24,305 nucleotides of DNA from Chromera velia. Taxonomy: Eukaryota > Sar > Chromeraceae. This document shows, one piece after another, positions 1 through 8,500 of this stretch (position 1 is its first letter; each line of letters begins with the position of its first letter). Both the position numbers and the translations under genes were made by a program. Location of the stretch: NCBI GenBank assembly GCA_018398765.1, contig JAHBMJ010005966.1, forward strand, positions 1 through 24,305. The letters are read 5' to 3'. The notes beneath the pieces were generated by a model. The model worked only from the letters and a program-made list of their open reading frames with translations. It was not told where the DNA came from and ran no database searches.

Positions 1-474
1 AATAGATCTTCTTGAGACAGTCGGCTAAAGCTTTGGAACCGCTTCTAGGCATGCACTTATAATTCGAGTCGTGATACTCCTTGTATGTCCTTGTTTATAA
101 TGATGTGAGGGTTCGGTATGCGTGCTTATCATAGTGTTCTAGGGGGAAGACCCGCATAATAATTACCCGTGACGCAAGTTTAAGTGTGCATGCCTGTCGT
201 CAGCTACCTCCCTGCCACCTTCGTCAGCTGCCTCCCTGCACCAACGTCATACTCGACTACACTCGACATGCCAGCTACACAGGTGAGTGTCATATTTCTG
301 TTTCACCGTCTCCTCCTTCTCTTCTGTCTGCTCTATTTTTTCCGTCTCCTCCCTCCGTCTTGCCAGTTGCATGCCTCCCTGCCATCTTTGTTCAAGGTGT
401 GTCACTTCACGTTTGCTGGCTTTCATGCCATGCGGGCCTTGTTTTAACCTGTCCTGCTCTAGCTAGCCTGCCCT
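1..474. other. Intergenic, no gene recognised
   Basis: Two overlapping plus-strand open frames (184-447 and 186-476) lie here, but their products are low-complexity Pro/Leu/Ser/Cys strings typical of CT-rich DNA and show no domain. The block 190-430 is rich in CTCCCTGCC-like words and may be the start of the degenerate repeat that follows. I see no RNA gene or promoter I could defend. Confidence 0.5.
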
Positions 475-1000
475 GAGTTAGCCTGGCCGCCCTGCTGCGT
501 GCCTTACTCTGTACGCCCGGCCTTTCCCTGCCTTTCCTCAACCTTCCTTGCCCCAGCCTACCTTGCCTCAACCTGTCCTGCCTCAGCCTCAGGCTGCTCT
601 GATCCAGTTTGTCCTCCCTCTGTTTGCCCCTACTTTAAGGCTACTTAGGTGTTCCTTGCCTCAGAGTGCCTCAGCTTACCATGCTTCAGCCTGCAGTCCC
701 ACCTTTATGTACCTCTCCTGGGGCCCTGCCCCTGCCTCAGCTTACCCTGCCTCAGCCTTTGCCTCACCCTAACCTGCTCTTCCTCGCCTGCCCTACCTCT
801 GCTCTCCCTGTCTCATCCTGCCTTGGCCCAGCTTGCCTTAATTGCGTTAGCTTACCCTGCCTCAGCCTGCCCTGCCTCTTCCTCAGCCTGCCCTACCTCT
901 GCCTCACCTTACCCTGCCTCAGCCTACCCCGCCTCAGCCTGCTCTGCCAGCTTGAGCCAGGCTGCCCTGTCTTGCCATGCCTCAACTCTTACCAGATTGC
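475..1000. repeat. Degenerate CT-rich minisatellite (CCTGCCTCAGCCT-like)
   Basis: Words such as CCTGCCTCAGCCTGCC, CTTACCCTGCCTCAGCC and CCTACCTCTGCCTCACC recur in irregular tandem over about 500 bp with an approximate 5-bp sub-period (CCTGC/CCTCA). All three plus frames stay partly open because the strand lacks purine-rich stop codons, so the Pro/Leu/Ser/Gln-rich open frames here (548-772, 649-1080, 666-1070) are best read as by-products of composition, not genes. Confidence 0.65.
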
Positions 1001-1345
1001 TTTCTCAACAGGCCTCCTCAATACTGAGGGCGATGAAACTGTCCTTTGTATACCTAAACTGTGTTATTAACTTATGTTGATTGATTGATATTACACAATC
1101 CTAGACACAATCATTATATAAATTATATTGTAAGGGCTAGGTCTTCTAGGGAGGGGGGGGAAGTTTGCAACCGGCTAGCATCTGAGGGGGGGGAGTGGGG
1201 GGGGGGGAAATTGTGAACCATCCGGTTATAAAAAAAATTGGAACAGCCCCATAATCTAGTGTTCTGCATGCACGCTCACGTTATATGGCTTATTGCTTCT
1301 TCATCCTGTGCGCCTTAGTTGTAAGATTATTAAAAGGAAAAAAAG
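1001..1345. other. AT-rich spacer with poly-G tracts
   Basis: After the minisatellite the sequence turns AT-rich and carries a TTGATTGATTGAT word near 1079-1091. Two homopurine G tracts follow (about 1149-1160 and 1185-1207, the second interrupted only by an A and a T). No coding frame is supported. The G tracts could form quadruplexes and mark an old element boundary, since a matching poly-C block occurs at 17503-17530. Confidence 0.5.
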
Positions 1346-2420
1346 ATGCCTGCCGGTGGAGCTATTACCTGTCTCATCAACGCTAGCATCAACACAAACT
1401 GCCAAATTTTGCTAGCAATTTTGTATGTGCTAGAAAACCCGTTCCTAGCATCCCCTTCGCTAGTCAAACTTGGCAGCACGTTAAAAAACCCAGACCGCAG
1501 ACTGTACAAGTACTACTTGTGTTATCCGTAGGGCTTCAAGAATGTAGGCTTTAACATCATCTGTATCCTAGTGTTTCCGCTTGCATACGGTCACACAAAC
1601 GCGGCTGGATCGTTTAAAACGACTGCTCCTCGACTTATTCAGCGATTATAAGCTCGAAAGCCTAGTCTGGCAACGACTCCGGCTCTTTAACTCCCAACAA
1701 GAGTGACTGATTAGCGTTCTTAGAGCGCATGTATTAGCAACATTCTAGTCCTTTCAGGACTATATCATGAAAGACGTCTACCGAATCGATAGTTATCTAT
1801 TGTGGTCTGATCTCCATATCTCGCTGGATTGCGTCCTAGACTCTAGACTGGAGGTAGTCTTTCCATACAAATTGTCAGCATGGTTTCGAGATAAACATAG
1901 AATCCCATCTTCCGTGAGTCTCCAGTCGCATAAAAAAAAGACCAACCAACCAGCTTGTGAGCTATAGTAAAAGCGAGCAGTCGAACAGGTCAAAATGATG
2001 AACATTCAGGAAATTCGGTTAATGGCCGGCTTCGACTACCAAACACCGGCTTCGTGGGACGCCGATCTGCTTCGCCAGTACTTAAGAGCCAAGGGAGTAT
2101 CGGTCAACCTAGAGCCTACGCTTAATCCGCAGCAGTTTGAAGCTAGCATAGAAACAGACCTAGAAGCGGACTCGGACTAGGAGATTGAAAAGATCCTAGA
2201 TTTTGACGAAAGGCGTACTAGGTAGAACGTTTGGTAGAAAGACTATCCACTAGGTAACAAAAACCCTCAATGGAGCCCTACAGCTAACTTTTAAGGGATA
2301 GGCGATCGACTACTGATCGAATACCACCACAAGATCCGAAAAGATGTTTAGCTGCTTGATGAACAGCTTCGGCTCATAGACTTTGATAAATAAAAAGAAG
2401 AAGAAAGCTCACGACCAAGC
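1346..2420 (+). other. Possible coding relic, several short frames
   Basis: Three short plus frames (1346-1531, 1767-1967, 1995-2180) have fairly ordinary, non-repetitive composition. The last encodes about 61 aa with a plausible amphipathic stretch (WDADLLRQYLRAKGV) and an acidic end. In each case the frame is closed by stops and none shows a recognisable domain, splice signal pair or ATG context that links them. A decayed transposon gag-like gene is one explanation; random open frames is the other. CTAG words are frequent through this block. Confidence 0.25.
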
Positions 2421-2876
2421 TTGTCGACAGTTAAGATAGAGCCTCAGGCAGAGGTAGAATCTATCTTATTGAGGTCAGGACCTCCAGAAAAACCTAGTTA
2501 CAAACCTGAGTCACTAGCTGACTGGACAGTGTCACCTAACTCTGAGCTGGCAACATTCTTTCAGATGTCCATCCCACCATATCTCCAGTTACAACTGGCT
2601 CAGTTATATCCTGTCTTAACATCTTTGCTCGCTTCAAGCAGTTATGATGAAAGCATGATGACAGCGGCTCAACGTTCCCCAAACTATCGAACACGGTCTA
2701 ACACGTATGATCCAAGCCACCGCTCTTCCCACGTCACGGCACCAACGCTGACGACAGGCTCCATAAGAACAGTGAAGAGACGGTCTCCCCCGGTTGAACA
2801 GAGAAAAGGCCTTGCTGCCCCACGGCCGCTTTCTCCTCAGTGGATCACAGTCCGACGACGCCAACCAAGCTTATAA
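2421..2876 (+). CDS. Hypothetical ORF, 151 codons, TTG-bounded (doubtful)
   Basis: An open frame of 151 codons begins at a TTG, not an ATG, so if it is coding the true start must be an upstream exon or an internal ATG such as the one in TFFQMSIPPYL. The product has an acidic N-terminal part, a hydrophobic middle (PPYLQLQLAQLYPVLTSLL) and a basic Ser/Thr/Arg-rich end. I recognise no family. Its stop codon (TAA at 2874-2876) abuts the left copy of the long direct repeat. It may be a remnant of a mobile-element ORF or a gene fragment; no splice sites could be assigned with confidence. Confidence 0.25.
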   Translation: MSTVKIEPQAEVESILLRSGPPEKPSYKPESLADWTVSPNSELATFFQMSIPPYLQLQLAQLYPVLTSLLASSSYDESMMTAAQRSPNYRTRSNTYDPSHRSSHVTAPTLTTGSIRTVKRRSPPVEQRKGLAAPRPLSPQWITVRRRQPSL

Positions 2877-3404
2877 AGTCTTTCTGTATAGGTATGACAA
2901 AATTGCCTAATTGAGTGCTTGCGTGCACTCCATGTGTGTCTATATGCCGACGCGCACTGAGCTGTTTGACCGTCTATACTAATTCGTACCCATGCATGCA
3001 TCTCCTTTTCTTTTCATCTTTCTCTGGCCTCTTGTTGCCAAATTTGAGTATGTTTCTGGTTATAAGGTTAAAAAAGAAGACCAAAAACATCGCCTTGAAT
3101 ATTATTCCGGGTGAGACCGCGCCTTGGTGTAACTTTTTAGGCTAAAACATAATGTAGAAAATGTAGTATGAGTCAGGTGTGTGGGCTGAAGAGCAAGAGA
3201 GAATGACTTTTTTCAATTTATGTCTTCAATCCAGGTCCTTGCAGCAAGCTCTATCTGGCTTGTGCTGCTTTCTGGGTCTTTTTGCAACCGTTTCCATCTT
3301 TCTGTGCTTAGTGAGAAGCTTAGATGAAAATGTGACTTGCGTCTTTATATGCCTTTCTGTGCTTTTGTTTCTTCCTCACCAATGCATGCGCCTCTCTGTT
3401 TGCA
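2876..3404. repeat. Long direct repeat, copy A
   Basis: About 530 bp beginning GTCTTTCTGTATA and ending near CCTCTCTGTTTGCA. It aligns almost end to end with 4149-4666, by eye roughly 90% identical with small indels (offset 1273 at the left end, about 1263 in the middle). An open frame in this copy (3179-3478) is interrupted by a stop in copy B (CTTGTAGCAGG where A has CTTGCAGCAAG), so the conservation is not protein-coding. Both copies contain CATGCATGCATC and ATGCATGCGCC words. Confidence 0.8.
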
Positions 3405-4148
3405 GGCATCCAACTTATCAGACTGCCAGTCTTCCTGTTGATTGGCAGCTGCTGACTGCTAACGGGTCAAGCATATGAATGTTCATGCCTAGGCAAAACA
3501 AATATAGAAAGAAAACATGGTCATCCAAGGTCAAGCTTAGGGTGAAAAGTGTCCGGATGGCTCAAAACATACATTTTTCCATACAAACTCTATTTATTAT
3601 TAAGACTTCCCAAGTGTTGTGCATCTCTCAAATTTAAAGGTAGCTGAGGTCGAGCCTCAAAGTTCTGTGTTTCAATGCATCTAGGAGGGAATATTCGTTT
3701 GCAGATTCCTTTGGTTTGCTGATTTTTCTCTTACATGTGCGAAAATGTATTTTGTCTGTTTTCTCCAGTTTTCTGGCCTTCCTCCCCCCTCCCTGCTGTG
3801 CACCCCCCCTCCCTTCTCTTGAAGGGCCTTTTTTTTTTGTGGTTTGGCTGATATCCCGTCCCCCTCCATATGTGCAAGACCAAGACACAAAGCAGATTCC
3901 TTTTCTTTATGGTGAGTTGTCTTGTTTTGCTTTAAATGACTGTGCATGGGTCTGAAGAGCAGAATGAAGGGCAGCTGGTTGCCTCGGGGAGCAACTGAAT
4001 AGCTGATTGTAAGACAACAATGAGGTAAGAGAGGACGTCTCTTTTTTTTTCATATGTTTCACTTAATCAATCATCCGGCTACCTGATGTGCTCGGACGGC
4101 TGCTAGTTTAGATTTTAGCATGAGCTTGGGAATTCTCAATAATAAATA
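3405..4148. other. Sequence between the direct repeats
   Basis: About 740 bp unique within the window. It contains a pyrimidine-rich stretch (3770-3845, with a T run before 3840) and no convincing gene; the minus frames at 3634-3947 are Lys/Gly-rich shadows of that stretch. The left arm of a short inverted repeat (3585-3605) is inside, with its partner ending at the start of direct-repeat copy B. No reverse transcriptase, integrase or protease motif is visible, so there is no evidence for an autonomous LTR element. Confidence 0.5.
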
Positions 4149-4154
4149 GAGTCT
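3585..4154. repeat. 21-bp inverted repeat pair (3585-3605 / 4134-4154)
   Basis: AAACTCTATTTATTATTAAGA at the left and the reverse complement of TCTCAATAATAAATAGAGTCT at the right agree at 19 of 21 positions, with a 14-bp perfect core (CTCTATTTATTATT). The enclosed segment is about 570 bp. The right arm overlaps the first bases of direct-repeat copy B. It could be the terminal inverted repeat of a small non-autonomous DNA element, but I found no target-site duplication. Confidence 0.5.
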
Positions 4155-4666
4155 TTCTGTATACGTGTGACAAACTTGCCCGACTGGTTGCTTGCGTGCA
4201 CTCTATGTACTGACGCGCACTGAGCTGTTTGACCGTCTATGCCAATTCGTACCCATGCATGCATCTCTTTTTCGTTTCATCCTTGTATGGCCTCCTGTTG
4301 CCAAATTTGAGTATATTTCTAGTTAGAAGGTTAAAAAAAAATATCAGAAACATCACCTTGAATATTATTCCGGGTGAAACCGTGCCTTTGTATAACTTTT
4401 TAGGCTAAAAAATAATGCAGAAAATGTAGTATGAGTCAGGTGTGTGGGCTGAGGAGCAAGAGAGAATGACTTTTTTCAATTTATGTCTTCAATCCAGGTC
4501 CTTGTAGCAGGCTCTATCTAGCTTGTGCTGCTTTCTGGGTCTTTTTGCAACCGTTTCCATCTTTCTGTGCTTGGTGAGAAGCTTAGATAAAAATGTGACT
4601 TGCGCCTTCATGCGCCTTTCTATGCTTTTGTTTCTTCCTCACCTATGCATGCGCCTCTCTGTCTGC
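4149..4666. repeat. Long direct repeat, copy B
   Basis: This is the second copy of the 2876-3404 sequence, in the same orientation, and slightly shorter. It starts at GAGTCTTTCTGTATA and ends around CTCTCTGTCTGCAT, after which it runs into an unrelated AT-rich block. Substitutions are spread along the copy and do not respect any reading frame. Confidence 0.8.
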
Positions 4667-5347
4667 ATATATAAATTTTATTTATTTAGCAGTATTTGCT
4701 AAAGCTACACTAGTCTATTTCAGTTGACTAGTACAGAAATTTCAATTTGTATTTAATAACTTGAACCATATATAGTCTATAGCCTAAAGTCTAGAATGTA
4801 CCAAATATGTTTTAATTTCAACTTTCTTTTATTATTTTTCTTTGTTTCCCTATAAATATATCATTACATGCCCTCTCAATCCAGAGTCAATTGACACGGC
4901 CGGTTTTTTTTGGTTAAATTTTTGAGTCAGCCACATAATGTTCACTAAACTTTTTCAGTACGTACAGGTATTCACTGGCACACGCGGTTGTTCTGCTATT
5001 TTCTCGATCTTCCTTGAGTCAATGGTCCGCGGACAATGGACAATGGGATTTTGCTGGATGTGCATGACAAATTTATGACGGATGAACAGAATGAATTAAA
5101 GCAAAAAAACTGAACATACAAACAGACTTTCAGCAGACAACGAAAGTAGAGCAGAATCTTTTTCACTCGGTCCAAGCGGACGTTTTTACTTGATCGATAC
5201 CCTTCGTACTTCTCTCTCCTTCTCAATTTCTTTTAATTCGAATTGTTGCGCCGAGTCAAACAGAAAACAATGTGTTCTTCTCACGGGCGGATTGCGAGGG
5301 AGGCCGCTTCTTCTTTCCATCCACGTCTGTCATCTAATTCGTGACGT
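4667..5347. other. AT-rich intergenic, 3' flank of the acyltransferase gene
   Basis: 4667-4870 is strongly AT-rich with CTAG words (ACTAGTCTATTTCAGTTGACTAGT near 4709) and resembles the AT-rich block at 17.3-17.7 kb in style. 4996-5347 is more mixed and should hold the 3' UTR and polyadenylation region of the minus-strand gene whose stop codon is at 5348; I could not place a polyadenylation signal reliably. No independent gene is supported. Confidence 0.4.
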
Positions 5348-6765
5348 CTACTGTTTTGAATTACCATGCACGGCTCCTCGTTTCTTCACACCCGCTGCAG
5401 ACACAGAAGAAGAAATCGCCCCCTGATTGCGCATATGGCTATGACTACACTCACCACCATGACGATGGGAGTGCCCATGACGATTTCTACCATCCCGCCC
5501 GCCATCACTGTCGCTCTCTCCTCCCCCTCCGTCTGAGGAGACAGACCTCGACTCCCTCACAGAGCTCTGAGAGGAGAGGGACAGAGGAGTCGAAACATCA
5601 GGACCGTCTCCCGACACGCACACAGGCGCACCCTCAGAAGCCTTTTGCACTGCAATCGCACGACGGGGATCGAACGCCAAGAGATCCTCAGCGCTCTCTT
5701 TCTCCTTACCCTTCGTGTCACCCCCTTTTCCTCCTTTCCCCTGTCTCCGGCTGTCCTCCAGCTCTTCCCACCCCTCTGGCAGAGCAGAGAGGGGAATCAG
5801 AGACCGCACGAATTCGTCTGGGTCCTGTCTGGTGCCCTGCACCACCGCTCTCTCGAGTGCCGAGGTCTTGTTGCCGAACACAAACCATAACATGTTGCCT
5901 AGGCAGGCACCCAGAGAGCACTGCAACAACAGGGACCAACCAATGCAGATGGATTGCGTTTTCCTTTTTCGCTTTCACTATCTCACAGACAGTCATACAA
6001 ACACAAAGACACACACGGAGAAGGGAACAGTGAAACCATGAAAGCGATATAGAGCACAAACTTGTTCGCTTCCTCGTGGCGCAAGCAAGGGTGAAGAGGC
6101 ACCAAAAGCGACCAGAAGCGCCACAAAGCCGGGACCGAAAGAAGAAAAATGAAGGACAAATCAATGAGAAACAAAATGCACGGGAGGTTCTCCTCGATCC
6201 ATTCGAAAGAAACCACGGAACGTCTAGAGCGCAAAATGGAGAGTCGCATTGAATGAGACCAAAAAGAAACTCAATCAAGTCACAAGGCAATGAACAACAG
6301 ACTCTAGCTCACTCCATTCACTTCCCTCCCACCACTCACTCACTCACTGACTGACGGACCCGATCTACTTCCACGCCCTCACAGCAAGGAGCCATTGCCC
6401 AACATTCCCCGAACATCCAGCAGTGCGCCCCCCACATGCATGCAAAAGGGGCCAGGAGAGTCCGCAGGACCCAGGGGAACGAAGCCAATTCATCCTCTTC
6501 GTCATCGTCCTCCTCCTCCTCTTCCCCTTTCGCATCACTTGTCTTCTTCTCAGCTTCCTCCGTTTTTCTTTCCTCTTCCTTCTGCTCTCCTTTCGACTTT
6601 TCTCCTCCTTTTTTCTCGGTGCTTGCAGAGACTTTGTATGACCTTTCAAGGGTTTTGGCTGTCTTTCCCTCCTTCCCCTCCTCTCCGTCTGTCTTCCCTG
6701 AAGATGGCGCCTTGATTTCCTCTCCCTTCTGTCTGTTCTGTTGAAGCCACCCTCTGCCTCCGGGT
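5348..6765 (-). other. Cytosolic C-terminal tail (exons 14-15)
   Basis: Exon 14 starts with [12 protein letters not shown], passes through a Lys/Glu-rich stretch and a run of about 14 acidic residues, and ends with a Cys/Trp-rich hydrophobic patch ([16 protein letters not shown]) that could itself be acylated or membrane-associated. Exon 15 reads [18 protein letters not shown], then a Ser/Asp/Gly-rich region and a His-rich patch ([15 protein letters not shown]) before the stop at 5348-5350. The acceptor chosen for exon 15 (CCTGCCTAG at 5899) restores phase; the stronger-looking TTGTTGCAG upstream would put it out of frame with exon 14. Confidence 0.65.
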
Positions 6766-8464
6766 CTGCAGGCAGGCGAGAAGATCGAGGGAGGAAGCCG
6801 TGAAGGCGCGGGGAAAGAGAATGACTTTTGTGATGAAACGAAGCGGTTCATGTTCAAGGAAAGAAGGAAGTATGTGGAGAAAGGGAACATTCACAAGAAC
6901 CAAAAGCAAATGGAAGTCTCCCCGCTTCCTCCCTCAGTGGACCAAATGACACAAGAAACTCCCGCAGGGGCACGCACCGTTCCCTCGGAGAGCAGGGGGC
7001 TGGCGTGTCTCTCTCTATTGAAACTTCTTCTCTGCGTCTCTTTCTTCGTTCTTTTCTTCCCCCTTCTCTCAGAGACGAACGATTAAACTGACCTGAGGGT
7101 ATCATACTCTGTGATTCCGCTGCCGACCAGCGCGAGCTGTCGAGTCTGCAACACACGGGCTCATGAGGCCAGCCAGAAGTGCATAAATAATATTTTTCCA
7201 GAGGAGTCTGTCTGTCCACTAACTTTTGGTAAACCCTTCCAGGAGATGTCCCTCCCTCGTACACATGCAGGAGGAAGAAGCGAGGACCAAAAAAGCAGAC
7301 GAAAGCAGAAATGAGACACACCCCGAAATGAAGAGAAAACTGTGGGCAGGCGCAGGGCAGTAGGAAAAAAGAGACAGAGAGAGAGGGGGGGCGGGAGGGA
7401 ACACGGGATGTTGAAGAAAACGAGAGAGAAAAGCAAAATGCAAAAGCACCACAAAAGAAAGAAACGGCAATCACACGAATACTCGAGAAAGGGAAGAACG
7501 ACAGGATGGATGGATGAATGAAGTATGGAAATGAAGAAGCCGTGAAAGCAAACAGTTGAAAAAGTCAAATCTGCGCTTGAGACCAGCCCGGCATCGTGCC
7601 TGCAGTGCCCCTTTTTCCCTCAATCTAGCCTCTCGTCATGTACACAGAGAAACACACAAACTTTCAACGAAAAAAGATTTTTGACTGACAATCATTGCAA
7701 CCAGAATGCACAGATGGATGACATCGAGGAGAATCATGACTCCCGACAGCCACGCACAGGCGCTCCTCCACGCAACCAGAGCCCCCACCACTCTCCTGCG
7801 CATTCCCACCAACTGGACGGCTCGACGGAGGAATTGTTGCTTGCCTCCAAAAAGAGGAGTCAGCAGTCGGAGCTGCAAAACATAAAAAGAAATTGATCGT
7901 GCATGTGTGTTCGCGTGTGTGTGTGTTCGCGCGCGCGCGCGTGTATGTGTGTATGGGCGTGTGTCGATTGACGGACACATTCTCTCTTTCGTACTCGCCT
8001 TTGAAAAAAGTCCAAATTCAGAGCATTTACCCTTTCAAATCGAGTCAGAAAGAACGAAAACAAACCGACTCTCAAAGGAGGAAGAAAGAGGGACGACGGA
8101 GACAACGATGGTATCAAAAAGAAATTGCCTGAAAACACGTGCGCAAACCAACGAACCAATCATCAACACACGAACCGACTCACCCAGAAATGGACTGCGC
8201 ACATGAGGACGGAGATGAGCAGGCCGAGAAAGGAGAAGATCAAAAAGTGAAGAAACGCCCGATGGTTCAGGAGACCTGCAACAACAACAATAAAACGAAC
8301 AACAACAACAACAAGAGCAAGGGCAGTCGCGAGCAGCGAGAAGGATGAAACCACTTTCTTTACTGATGATTTTGTATCAACGATTCACATACGCCACCAT
8401 CCCAACTCTTGCCGTGATCACCGACTTCAAACCTGCGGATGTGTTATATTGAGGAGACTTGCAC

Positions 8465-8500
<36 letters not shown>

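Noticed and set aside
2876-4666. Direct repeats as LTRs of a classical retrotransposon
   Set aside because: The 740-bp core has no gag, protease, integrase or reverse transcriptase motif, ends do not read TG...CA, and no primer-binding site was recognisable. Left as an unexplained repeat pair.
5718-6290. Minus frame running through the intron before exon 15
   Set aside because: It is a Cys/Ser/Phe-rich shadow that overlaps exon 15 in a different frame and would lose the well-formed acidic and His-rich tail.
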